64,000 nucleotides of DNA from Gammaproteobacteria bacterium (lineage in GTDB: Bacteria > Pseudomonadota > Gammaproteobacteria > GRL18), in the NCBI GenBank assembly GCA_016744995.1, contig JADGDG010000001.1:987311-1051310 (forward strand). Reading direction: 5' to 3'. A model generated the notes under the pieces. It had not been told where the DNA came from. It made no database searches and saw only the letters and a program-made list of their open reading frames with translations. Position 1 is the first letter of the stretch. Every line of letters begins with the position of its first letter. This document shows positions 27,101 through 35,371 of the stretch, one piece after another. The translations under genes were made by a program, and so were the position numbers.

Positions 27101-27544
27101 AGAAACTTTATTCTGCCCTCTATTATTATGGCTCCTATTCCCCTCACTCTGATTGGGATTATACCGGGGCACTGGATAATGAATGCTGAATTTACTGCAA
27201 CCTCTATGATTGGATTTATTGCTCTGGCTGGTATTGAAGTAAGAAGCTCTATTTTGCTGGTTGATTTTGTAAAAAATGAAATACATCTGGGACAGGATGC
27301 TATGCATGCTGTTGCAACGGCTGGGCAGATCAGAATGCGCCCTATCTGGGTGACAAACTTAACCATGATGGCTGGTGCCGCAACCATATTATTCGATCCA
27401 ATTTTTCAGGGTATGGCTATTTCATTGTTATTTGGTCCTATTGTTGCGACCACATTGACTCTTTTTGTTATTCCTCTGGGATGTACTTCTGTTCATAAAA
27501 AATTATGTCCCATTGATGACCAGGCTTGTTTAGAGCAGGACTAA
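24185..27544 (+). CDS. RND family efflux permease (AcrB/AcrD/AcrF-like)
   Basis: 1119 aa, proton-driven inner-membrane exporter. It has a polar N-terminal extension of about 50 residues with repeated DRR motifs, the first membrane helix (about 55-77), a periplasmic porter domain, the TM4 motif FSIGILVDDATVVVENIF with the Asp pair used for proton transport, and a second porter half ending in a further membrane bundle. The N-terminal extension is unusual for the family. It pairs with the adaptor before it and is followed after 3 bases by a cation/proton antiporter. The substrate is unknown. Confidence 0.92.
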   Translation: MTENKSEQAKSDRRVASSDRRIKHFSRRPALSHPHHEPVEGPRLGLAGNIANFFIDSPLTPLLFFAALFIGLIGLMYTPRQEDPQISVPMIDIFIQYSGASAEDVANLAIAPLEGMMKEIPGVKHIYSASQHDHGIVTVRFKVNEEMGPSIVKVHDKLQSNMDKMPPGVSMPLVKPKGIDDVPVVTLTLWADGIYDSELRVLAHKVLQRLKEVPNTGQGFVVGGRKQQIRIEVLPERLAGFGISLDQVANAIRSANTEYPAGYLEQGDTSFKVFTGSFFKNVRDIKQLVVAVNQGKAVYLHDVASIIDGPSEVSELVSFYSGIGMSGKGSETKKTANDVPAVTIALAKKEGSNGVTVAEDVIARLESLKGRLIPDNVHTTVTRDYGKSANDKVNELLRALIYAAVAVSFLCWLTIGARPAIVVITVIPVVILITIWASWALGNTINRVSMFALIFSIGILVDDATVVVENIFRRWLRNGETSITTAVDAVREVGNPTIIATFTILAALLPMGFVSGMMGPYMSPIPVLGSVAMLFSLLAAFVFTPWFSLRLRPKVAILQDAEIHEKKVQDAIGRFYRPLLLPLIKNRFLGWSFLAAIIVLFFLACSMFYTKAVTVKMLPFDNKPEFNVLINMPEGTAILETANVTRRLAEIIQNNVPEATALQTYTGTASPFNFNGMVRHYYLRQEPWHADIQVMLLDKEHRDRSSHQLAEAARKLLTEEAHALGAKIAVIEMPPGPPVLQTVVAEIYGPDAQIRRQVATDMTEIFAQTPNLVDADNYMIMPYERWHFNIDTEKAMRLGVSIESINRNIQMAMGGYKLGDIKGHSSLEPKFIIVQLPLDKRGEIERISNLPVASSNGQLVPLTELGSFLKVAEQNIIYRKDLRPMEYVVGEMEGKLGAPIYGILSIEEALKKYTTPDGIQISGTMTGAPEDDLYSGFEWSGEWIVTYETFRDMGLAFAAALVLIYALLVLEFRNFILPSIIMAPIPLTLIGIIPGHWIMNAEFTATSMIGFIALAGIEVRSSILLVDFVKNEIHLGQDAMHAVATAGQIRMRPIWVTNLTMMAGAATILFDPIFQGMAISLLFGPIVATTLTLFVIPLGCTSVHKKLCPIDDQACLEQD

Positions 27545-27547
27545 AAA

Positions 27548-28759
27548 ATGGAAGCACATGTCTTTTTTTTACATCTGTTGGCTGTTTTATTAGCAGCCCG
27601 TTTTTTTGCTGAAGTTGCTGTTCGTCTTGGTGCTCCCTCTGTTATAGGGGAGTTAGTAGCGGGGGTTATTATTGGCCCCAGTTTATTAGGCTGGGTTGAG
27701 CCAAATGAAATCCTTAAATTACTGGCTGAAATTGGTATTATTCTTTTACTGTTTGAAGTTGGACTGAAAACGGATGGCAAGCGGCTGCTGCATTCAGGAT
27801 TTAAATCTTCAATTGTTGCCTTATCTGGTTTTATCCTGCCCATGTTATTTGGCTTTACAGCGGCATACTGGCTGTTTGATCTCTCACTTCTGGTTGCGCT
27901 TTTTATTGGCGGGACAATTACGGCAACCAGTATTGGTATTACTGTCAGAGTATTAAATGATCTTAATTGCCAAAAAGCTCATGAAGGACAGGTTGTCCTT
28001 GGTGCAGCGGTTTTAGATGATGTTTTTGGTGTGATTCTACTGGCAATACTCTATGAGTTTTCAGTCAGTGGTGGTATTAGTCTCATTAATGTCAGTAAAG
28101 TACTGCTGTTTATTGGCCTCTTTTTTGCCTTTGCGCCTGTTGTTGCTAAGTTTATTTCGATCTATATCACACGTCTGGATATGAATAGTGAGATTCCAGG
28201 AGTAATACCAACAACGATTGTTTCTCTGGTATTGTTTTTTTCATGGATCTCTCATTCTCTGGGGGCACCAGAATTGTTAGGTGGTTTTGCTGCGGGTCTG
28301 GCTCTTTCGAGACGATTTTTTTTACCCTTTGGCCTGACCATTAATACTGATGAAGTGTGCGCCCGCTGTGTTGAATCACAAATGAAACCCATTATTCAAC
28401 TTTTCACACCCATATTTTTTGTCTATATTGGTTTGTCATTGAATTTGAGAGAAATTGACTGGAGTTCTCAATTTATCTGGGGCTTCTCGCTGACTATTTT
28501 TATTCTTGCTGTACTGGGGAAAATGATAGGCCCATTTTTTCTTAAAGAATCAATTTATTCAAAATGGGCGATTGGGATGGCAATGGTGCCTCGTGGTGAA
28601 ATTGGTTTAATTTTTGTGGAACTGGGTCGAATAAGTGATATTTTGAATAACGAAATACATGCTGGCATGGTGATTGTTATTGTTCTAACAACCTTGTTGT
28701 CACCTTTTGCTATGAAATGGTACCACTATGAATATGCAACTCATTTGTGCGATGACTAG
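27548..28759 (+). CDS. cation:proton antiporter, CPA2 family (membrane domain only)
   Basis: 403 aa with about 12 hydrophobic segments and no cytoplasmic TrkA-N/RCK domain. The family pattern is visible in LGAPSVIGELVAGVIIGPSLLG, LLFEVGLKTD, the ion-site region (GAAVLDDVFGVI, with the DD pair) and MVPRGEIGLIF. Likely exchanges Na+ or K+ for H+. It begins 3 bases after the RND pump and is the last gene of the long rightward string. No clear terminator follows; 28760-28943 is AT-rich with nothing else recognised. Confidence 0.9.
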   Translation: MEAHVFFLHLLAVLLAARFFAEVAVRLGAPSVIGELVAGVIIGPSLLGWVEPNEILKLLAEIGIILLLFEVGLKTDGKRLLHSGFKSSIVALSGFILPMLFGFTAAYWLFDLSLLVALFIGGTITATSIGITVRVLNDLNCQKAHEGQVVLGAAVLDDVFGVILLAILYEFSVSGGISLINVSKVLLFIGLFFAFAPVVAKFISIYITRLDMNSEIPGVIPTTIVSLVLFFSWISHSLGAPELLGGFAAGLALSRRFFLPFGLTINTDEVCARCVESQMKPIIQLFTPIFFVYIGLSLNLREIDWSSQFIWGFSLTIFILAVLGKMIGPFFLKESIYSKWAIGMAMVPRGEIGLIFVELGRISDILNNEIHAGMVIVIVLTTLLSPFAMKWYHYEYATHLCDD

Positions 28760-28943
28760 TTTTGCTTATATTTCATGCAGATAAGGAACTAAGCTCCAGT
28801 ATCCATGTCATAGAAGAAAAGCCAGTTGATTAATATTTTTAATAGAAAATCAAGGAGTTATATTAAAAACTTCTATTAAAATACGTTAGAATATGCTAAT
28901 ATATAGTTATATTATAAATAACATAATACTGTGAAGAAAAGAT

Positions 28944-29231
28944 ATGCGATCACAAATGAGAAAAAATGAACGAGATGCATTTGAACGTCGCTGCCATGAC
29001 AGGCGTGAAGTTGATTTTAAATTCGCGTCTACAGAATGGATTGCGCATGTAAAGAGGGATTATGTTGCCTGGCCCAAGCTTGACAGGCGTCACAATGCTC
29101 GTCGTGATGGCGAAAGACGTGACAATATTCAGGAGTTCTCTGGAGGTTTTACAACGGACTATAGCAGTGACCTCTTGAGCAAAGAAGAAAGGCTCTTTTT
29201 TAATGAGCTGTTTACTAATAAAACTAATTAA
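28944..29231 (+). CDS. small highly charged hypothetical protein
   Basis: 95 aa, rich in Arg and Asp, with clustered DRR motifs (RRCHDRREV, KLDRRHNARRDGERRD). No signal, membrane segment or known domain. Similar short DRR strings occur in the N-terminal tail of the RND pump upstream, which may be coincidental. The ATG at 28944 has GAAGAAAAG before it, and the upstream sequence is very AT-rich, as expected for a promoter. Function unknown. Confidence 0.6.
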   Translation: MRSQMRKNERDAFERRCHDRREVDFKFASTEWIAHVKRDYVAWPKLDRRHNARRDGERRDNIQEFSGGFTTDYSSDLLSKEERLFFNELFTNKTN

Positions 29232-29314
29232 GTTGGCAACTACCCAGCCGGTATTTAATTTATTCTGATTGATTCACCTAAAATCCTCAAACTCTGATAC
29301 AATCTGATTTTTCT

Positions 29315-29320
29315 TATAAT
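29315..29320 (+). promoter_or_regulatory. consensus -10 box very close to the mksF/jetA start
   Basis: A perfect TATAAT ends 16 bases before ATG 29337. A transcript from it would begin about 9 bases before the ATG, and no Shine-Dalgarno sequence is visible, so the SMC operon may be translated from a very short or nearly leaderless mRNA. No good -35 is seen at the usual distance. Confidence 0.35.
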
Positions 29321-29336
29321 AGCCTGTTTCCAGTCC

Positions 29337-30809
29337 ATGTTTTTTTCCGAACAACGCCAACAATTTTTCAAACCACTGACCAGTAAATATCGTGAACAGG
29401 TCATTGAATGTCTGCGCCTGCTTTATGATCGTCTCTATAGTGCCAATGCCGACTATGGGGAATCATTACGACGCAATCAACTGATTGAAATTTTTGAAGA
29501 AGCTTTGGTTCGGACACCTGTTCTTGAGGCAGAGCTAGAGCAGAAGCCGGGTGTAGAACAAGAGGTTCTGGATGAACTTTCTGTCCCACGGTTCAAAAAT
29601 GAGCGAGAACAGGCTGGCTGGATATTAAACCTTCTGGTCGAAAATGGCTGGATTGAAAAACAGGTTGATCAGGTGACGTTTCAGTCAACCTATCCTTTCA
29701 GTCGCATGGGCCGTTTGTTTACTCAACCGCTGGTTGAGGCCAGTCAAACCAAAGTGCGCACCCGCCATAGAAACACTCGGAACACTCTCAATGCACTGGA
29801 AGCATTTCTGAGTCGTGGTGAAGTGCATGATTTACTGGATGCCTATGAGTTTTCAGAGCGTATTATTGCTGATTTTAGTGATGTTATTGCGGAGTTAGAA
29901 GAGCGAAAGCGTGAATTAGTGAAACAAGTTGAAGCTCAAGTTCTGGTGCAGCAGGCATCAGAGCACTTTTTTGACTTTATGGAAAAGCGCTTCCAGCCGG
30001 ATCTGTCTATTCGCCTCTCAGCCGATAGTGTTGAAAAGCATCGTGATCAGATTGACAAAGTGATTGCTAAAATACGTCGTAAGCGTAAAGAATTTAAAAA
30101 GCAGGCTGAAACCCGGCTCAGACAGGTGGCGCCGGAATTATTATCTGCTCCGGATCAATCCATTTTATGGACGATTCTTGACACCATTGAGCTGCGTATG
30201 CGTAAAGCTGCAGAAACCATGCTTCCAGCACTGCGCAGAGCATTGCAGAATTTTACCAAACGGGCAGATATTATTATCCGCCAGATTGCCTATCTGGGCG
30301 GGCAGAATCAAAGTGACATACTGTCGGTTTGTGAAACCTTAAAAGATCTCAGTGATGAGGAAAACCGGGCGCGCATGAATCGGGTGGCTGAGCTGATATC
30401 TCCCATGAGTCTGAGACTGTTTGACCCGCAGCAGATAGTTTTGACCGAAAGAAAACAACAACGAATGGTTGAAACTGAGCTAGCGAGTGAAGAGCCGTTG
30501 GATGAAAGTGCTCGGCGTGACTTAATGATTCAGCAAATGCTGGATCAGGCTTTTTCTATTCGTAATCAGGATCTGAAAAGTTACATGCTGAGTGCTTTAC
30601 AAAAAAATCAGCAGATTAAGACCTCTGATTTACCTGTTAAAAATGCCGATGATTTACTGGCGATGGCCCATGCCATTGAGCTGGGTGCGGTTAACCAAAT
30701 GAGTTCAGAGTTTGTCTTTCATGTCGAACCTGTTGGCCAGTTCAACAAAAATGCTTATTTTGAGCAATTTGATGAATTTATTATTTCAATTGAAAAGAAA
30801 GAAGTTTAA
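29337..30809 (+). CDS. kleisin-like subunit of an MksBEF/Wadjet-type condensin (MksF/JetA-like)
   Basis: 490 aa. It opens with SEQRQQFFKPLTSKYREQVIECLRLLYDRL and has long helical segments, a winged-helix-like N-terminal part (EQAGWILNLLVENGWIE) and a central coiled coil (about 180-260), as in JetA/MksF kleisins. These bridge the SMC heads and, with MksE, make a DNA-binding clamp. It is directly followed by genes for the MksE-like and SMC-like subunits with no gap, the standard F-E-B (A-B-C) order. The assignment rests on gene order, size and the unmistakable SMC partner. Confidence 0.8.
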   Translation: MFFSEQRQQFFKPLTSKYREQVIECLRLLYDRLYSANADYGESLRRNQLIEIFEEALVRTPVLEAELEQKPGVEQEVLDELSVPRFKNEREQAGWILNLLVENGWIEKQVDQVTFQSTYPFSRMGRLFTQPLVEASQTKVRTRHRNTRNTLNALEAFLSRGEVHDLLDAYEFSERIIADFSDVIAELEERKRELVKQVEAQVLVQQASEHFFDFMEKRFQPDLSIRLSADSVEKHRDQIDKVIAKIRRKRKEFKKQAETRLRQVAPELLSAPDQSILWTILDTIELRMRKAAETMLPALRRALQNFTKRADIIIRQIAYLGGQNQSDILSVCETLKDLSDEENRARMNRVAELISPMSLRLFDPQQIVLTERKQQRMVETELASEEPLDESARRDLMIQQMLDQAFSIRNQDLKSYMLSALQKNQQIKTSDLPVKNADDLLAMAHAIELGAVNQMSSEFVFHVEPVGQFNKNAYFEQFDEFIISIEKKEV

Positions 30810-31448
30810 ATGATCAGCGATCTGTTTGCCGAACAACTTGAAAAAAAGCAATATCGTCTGGAAGAATTTTCCGAGCTACTCATTCGCCTGCTGGATTATG
30901 GTGTTTTATGTCGGGATGAAAGCCAGGTTGAAGAACAACTCTATGATCGTTTTTTACAATTAAAAAATCTGGTTGAAGATTATCTGCTTATGATTGGTAT
31001 TCGCATACTGCATGATGAACGTTTTCATTTTGTACGCATTTATCCACCTGGAGCACAGGTACCGGCTTTACCGGATGAAGTAGACCAGCCTTTTAATAGT
31101 GGTTTTCGACAACGCCTGTCTCAACAGGATGTTGCGGTGGTACTAGTCCTGCGTGCTGAATATGATAAATCACTGCGTGAAGGCCAAATGGATGAAAATG
31201 GCTGTGTGATGATATCAATGGAAGCCCTGAGTATTGGACTGCGCAACCTTCTGAACAGGAGCCTGCCGGAAACACTGACGGAACGAAACCGTTTACTCTC
31301 CCGGCTGAAACAATTGCGGCTGATTCATTTTAAAACAGATGATGATGAGGAGCATCAAGACTACTGGATCAGGATCAGACCAACCATCAGCAGTTTTGTG
31401 AGTGAAGATGCACTGTCCATTCTGGCTGGTGAAGAAGAGGCTGAATAA
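30810..31448 (+). CDS. MksE/JetB-like condensin subunit (DUF4194-type)
   Basis: 212 aa, soluble, predicted winged-helix (KITE-type) protein. The stretch [26 protein letters not shown] followed by [31 protein letters not shown] sequence, and the later LKQLRLIH with an acidic C-terminus, match the pattern of small Wadjet/Mks subunits. It starts directly after the stop of the kleisin gene and ends 8 bases before the SMC gene. Would bind the kleisin and contact DNA in the SMC ring. Confidence 0.8.
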   Translation: MISDLFAEQLEKKQYRLEEFSELLIRLLDYGVLCRDESQVEEQLYDRFLQLKNLVEDYLLMIGIRILHDERFHFVRIYPPGAQVPALPDEVDQPFNSGFRQRLSQQDVAVVLVLRAEYDKSLREGQMDENGCVMISMEALSIGLRNLLNRSLPETLTERNRLLSRLKQLRLIHFKTDDDEEHQDYWIRIRPTISSFVSEDALSILAGEEEAE

Positions 31449-31456
31449 ACAAATTT

Positions 31457-34400
31457 ATGTTTGCTAAAAAAGTAATTTTTATCAATTGGGGTAATATCCC
31501 GCTTCTGGATTTTGAATTCGGGCCCATTAATCTGTTTTCCGGAGGCAACGGCTCAGGAAAAACTACGGCAGCGGATGGCATTCAAACTATTATGACTGCT
31601 GCTCATGAAAATCTTTATAACTACAATCCGGGACAGGATGAAACCACACAACGTGGTCGTCGCGGTAAGCAGGTGCGCACCCTGGCTTCCTATGTTTTAG
31701 GATGTGATGATGGTAGTTACGCACGTCCCTGGAACACTGATGGTTATCTGGCGGCGGTGTTTCATCCAACACAGGGAGAAACTGCTGAGCCTTTTACTGC
31801 GATAATGGGGATCCGTGCTCATATCGATCAATCCGGCAAACAAAAACAGGCCAGACAGGATGAACTGAGCTTCTTTATTCTTCAGGGTGAAATACTGCAG
31901 CAGGCCGATTTTTTGCGGTCGGCAGGTGAGGTAAAGCATATTATTCCCCTGAGTGAAATAAGCGATCATCTGAAACAAAAATATGGTGTAAAAACAGTTG
32001 AGCAATACAGCAAAAAACGACCCTATTTAAGACGTTTGTATGCAGCCTTAAGAGGCAAAAATGATGCCGTTTCTGATCGAGAGGCGATGCATGCAGCGAA
32101 AACATTTTCATCTTTTATGGCTTATAAACCAGTTAAAAGTATTAATGACTTTGTGGCTCATGAAATCCTGGAAAATAAGGATATGGGTGATGCAATTCGT
32201 GATATTTCAGAGTCTATGAAAACCATACACGGGATGGAAGAAGATGCCCGATTTATTATTACTTCAATTGATTTACTGAACCAGACAGAAAAATTTTGTT
32301 TGACTTATATCGATCATTGGGTTGACTTAATTATAAATCATTACACTGAGGCTAAGCGTGAGTCTCTGGTGAATCAAAATGCTTATCTGAAAGCAAAAAA
32401 AGATCAGCAGAATATTATAGAAAGCATTAATGATCGTGAAAAAAAGATCATGATCACCGAAGACCGCCGTAAACAGGCACATCAGGAAATAGTCTCTCTG
32501 GAAGCGCAGCGACAAGGGATTAAGGCTTTAAAAGATAAAGATGAATTATTGGCAACTATAGAGAAAAATAATCATCAGTTGTCAGAGCAAAGCCGACCTT
32601 TATTAGAACAAAACTTCCTGTTAATGAAAAATACTGAAAATAGTTCAGCACTTTTAGAGCTTCTGAAGAAAAGCTCATTGGGTGTTGATCTATCAGGCTT
32701 TGATAATAAGGACTTAATATCTCAGGTACGTAAAGTCGTTGCCTTAAAAGAAAAATCTGAAATTGATTTACACAGCCTGTTAGGCAGTGACTGGGTTGAT
32801 ATTTCACCCCTGGAAAATCACTTAGACAATGCCCTGATTGCAGAGCAGGAACATAATCGTCTGGTAAAACTATTGCACAGCAGTGAACAGCAGACTTTTG
32901 GTGCCATGAGTCTTCGTGATCAACTACAGCAGCTATTAACTCGCCAGCAAAATCAGTTACAGCAGACACAGCATAAAATGCAGCAAAAGCAGCAGGAAAT
33001 TGATGCTCTGCAAGGCCATAAAATTACTTATCCACATTATGTTCAAATAGCACTTGCTGCCATTGAGCAACAATGTCCACAGGCTGATCCCAGAGTTTTG
33101 TGTGATTATATTGAAATTCTTGAACCAGAATGGCAAATGTCCATCGAAGGTTATCTCGGGGGCGCACGTTTTTCAATTCTGGTTGAAGAAGATTTTGAGG
33201 CTGAAGCTATTCGAATAGTACGAAATATGCCTGGAGGTAATCGTAATCGCGCACGGGTGATTCAGGGCAGTCGGGCGCGCAGAGATATGCAGCGACTGGA
33301 TGTGAAAAAGGATTCCATGGTCAGTATCATGAAATTTGACCATAAAACCGCTGAATACTATCTCAAAGCCTCCTATGGCAATGTCTTAAGAGTTGCGGAT
33401 GCAGATGTCCTGCGTTCTACAGCAAGAGGTATTACCCCGGATGGTCTTGCTTCTGGTAGTTATAGTATGTGGCGTTGTGATGTATCGGATGCGGAACTGG
33501 TCTTTGGTCAGGAGGCTCGTGAGCGTGCACTGATTGCCAAACAACAGGAGTTGCGAATTTATGAAGATGAAGCCAATAAACTGCACCGGACATACCAGAA
33601 TAATCAGCAGATTTTTGCCCTGCTTGATCCCATTAAAACACTCAACTATGTCAGCATTATTAATACCATGCTGGATTACCATCGCCGTCTGAAACAGGCA
33701 GAAGAGGCATTGTCCGATCTTGACCTGAGTTCTTTTAACACTCTGGAAAAAAAGCTGGATGAACGTAAAGCGGATTATGATGACTTTGATCAGAAAGGAA
33801 AAGAGCTGATTAAAGACTTAGGCGGCTTACAGGTTGAATTGAAAAAACAAAAAGAGCGGGTCAAAGCTCTGGATGAGGGGCAAGAAAAATTACAGGATGA
33901 TGTGGAGCTGCAGGAAGAAAAGCTGCAAAAGATCAGTACTATTCAAACTGAATTTAATACCGATGAAACACTCAATCAAGCTGATGAGCGAGCTCGGCTG
34001 GCTGGCAGTGATATCACTTTTACGGCAGAGTTAGAGTCCATTCGTGGCTCCCTTGGTAAAACAACCATCAGTATTGAACAGTCGGTGATGCAGCACAATC
34101 AGCACTGTAAAACGTATGATGCCATTGTTTATGATTCAGATACTTACGCTTTACACAGCCATGAATTTTTTAAACGTATCAGCCAGTTAGCCGGCGAAGT
34201 GGATGCTATTAAAAATCGACTGAAAAATAATGTGCTGGCTGAAAAACAGGAAAAACTCACCAGTTTAAAAGAAGATTTTAATACCGCTTTTGTTACCAAT
34301 CTGTGTCATTCCATTTATCAGGCAATCAACGATGGCAAACGCATTCTGGATGATCTCAATGGTGAGCTGGAGCATCATCGCTTTGGCACTGATCGGGAAC

Positions 34401-35101
34401 GTTTTCGCTTTGCCTATACTTGGGTTCCAGAATTTAGAGAATATGAACGTTTCTTTAAAGAAGTGATTCAACAGCCTGATTTGGGTGATGGTACGACATT
34501 ATTTAATGCTGAACTGTCAGACAATGGCAAAAAAATCCGTGATAAATTAATGACCATGCTGCTGGATGATGATGCTCAAAAGGCCATCAGGGAGCTTGAA
34601 CGTATCAGTGATTATCGAAACTATCGTAATTATGAAATTTATAAAGAACCGGAGGGTAAACAACCCATCCCTCTGAGTCGATATGGTACAGGCTCAGGTG
34701 GGCAATTAGAGACACCGGCTTATATTATCCGCTCCGCAGCCATTACCTCTGCGTTTCGCTTTAATGAAGGTAATAGTCATCTGAGAATGGTTATGGTGGA
34801 TGAAGCGTTCTCAAAAATGGATGAAGCCCGTTCAAGAGAAGTGATTAATTATCTGACCAATACCCTTGGGCTGCAACTTATCTTTATTATGCCGACCAGT
34901 AAGTCGGGGCCGTTTATGGATCTGATCAGTAATCAGTTTGTGTTCAGCAAATGCCCGACCACCCGATCCAGAGGGGAGCTGCAAACTCGTATGCTGGTGG
35001 ACCGAAAAATCTGTGATCAGGATAAACTTAAAGAATTATGGGCCAATCATCGTAAAACCATACGTCATCAAGCCATGCTTGATTTTATGGAAGAGTTGTA
35101 A
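31457..35101 (+). CDS. SMC-like ATPase of an MksB/JetC-type condensin
   Basis: 1214 aa. Walker A is G29-GNGSGKTT37 near the N-terminus. Two long coiled-coil arms (about 300-550 and 690-900) flank a central hinge-like region (about 540-680, with YPHYVQIALAAIEQQCPQ and GGARFSILVEEDF). The signature motif GTGSGGQLETPAY lies near residue 1077 and Walker B MVMVDEAFSKMD has its Asp-Glu at 1115-1116, so the ATPase looks intact. This is the MukB/JetC-type head layout. Loop extrusion on DNA is the family activity; in Wadjet it senses small circular DNA, while in MksBEF it helps chromosome organisation. No JetD/MksG nuclease gene follows. Confidence 0.9.
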   Translation: MFAKKVIFINWGNIPLLDFEFGPINLFSGGNGSGKTTAADGIQTIMTAAHENLYNYNPGQDETTQRGRRGKQVRTLASYVLGCDDGSYARPWNTDGYLAAVFHPTQGETAEPFTAIMGIRAHIDQSGKQKQARQDELSFFILQGEILQQADFLRSAGEVKHIIPLSEISDHLKQKYGVKTVEQYSKKRPYLRRLYAALRGKNDAVSDREAMHAAKTFSSFMAYKPVKSINDFVAHEILENKDMGDAIRDISESMKTIHGMEEDARFIITSIDLLNQTEKFCLTYIDHWVDLIINHYTEAKRESLVNQNAYLKAKKDQQNIIESINDREKKIMITEDRRKQAHQEIVSLEAQRQGIKALKDKDELLATIEKNNHQLSEQSRPLLEQNFLLMKNTENSSALLELLKKSSLGVDLSGFDNKDLISQVRKVVALKEKSEIDLHSLLGSDWVDISPLENHLDNALIAEQEHNRLVKLLHSSEQQTFGAMSLRDQLQQLLTRQQNQLQQTQHKMQQKQQEIDALQGHKITYPHYVQIALAAIEQQCPQADPRVLCDYIEILEPEWQMSIEGYLGGARFSILVEEDFEAEAIRIVRNMPGGNRNRARVIQGSRARRDMQRLDVKKDSMVSIMKFDHKTAEYYLKASYGNVLRVADADVLRSTARGITPDGLASGSYSMWRCDVSDAELVFGQEARERALIAKQQELRIYEDEANKLHRTYQNNQQIFALLDPIKTLNYVSIINTMLDYHRRLKQAEEALSDLDLSSFNTLEKKLDERKADYDDFDQKGKELIKDLGGLQVELKKQKERVKALDEGQEKLQDDVELQEEKLQKISTIQTEFNTDETLNQADERARLAGSDITFTAELESIRGSLGKTTISIEQSVMQHNQHCKTYDAIVYDSDTYALHSHEFFKRISQLAGEVDAIKNRLKNNVLAEKQEKLTSLKEDFNTAFVTNLCHSIYQAINDGKRILDDLNGELEHHRFGTDRERFRFAYTWVPEFREYERFFKEVIQQPDLGDGTTLFNAELSDNGKKIRDKLMTMLLDDDAQKAIRELERISDYRNYRNYEIYKEPEGKQPIPLSRYGTGSGGQLETPAYIIRSAAITSAFRFNEGNSHLRMVMVDEAFSKMDEARSREVINYLTNTLGLQLIFIMPTSKSGPFMDLISNQFVFSKCPTTRSRGELQTRMLVDRKICDQDKLKELWANHRKTIRHQAMLDFMEEL

Positions 35102-35371
35102 CGGCAGCTCCTCATAAAATAACCATTGTGCTTCTTTCTCTTTATTCTTCAAATCATGTATGGCCATTTCCAATTTAATCTATTTTGTTTAATACAGTCA
35201 AACTCTTAATCTATCTGTTACACTTACACTTACAATTATTAATGTTTTTCCACAATAACTGATGTTTTATAGTGAGAGATAAATCTAAGTGATTGTTTTT
35301 AAATAAAATATTTATTAATATTGTTCATTATTCTGGAACGGCTAATTTAGTGGGGCAAGGACACAATACGA

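Noticed and set aside
27065..27387. Two minus-strand open frames inside the RND pump gene
   Set aside because: Both are shadows of the conserved permease frame; no supporting start signals.
35102..35371. Possible jetD/mksG nuclease after the SMC gene
   Set aside because: The stretch is only 270 AT-rich bases with no open frame of useful length; the next gene is a membrane diguanylate cyclase.
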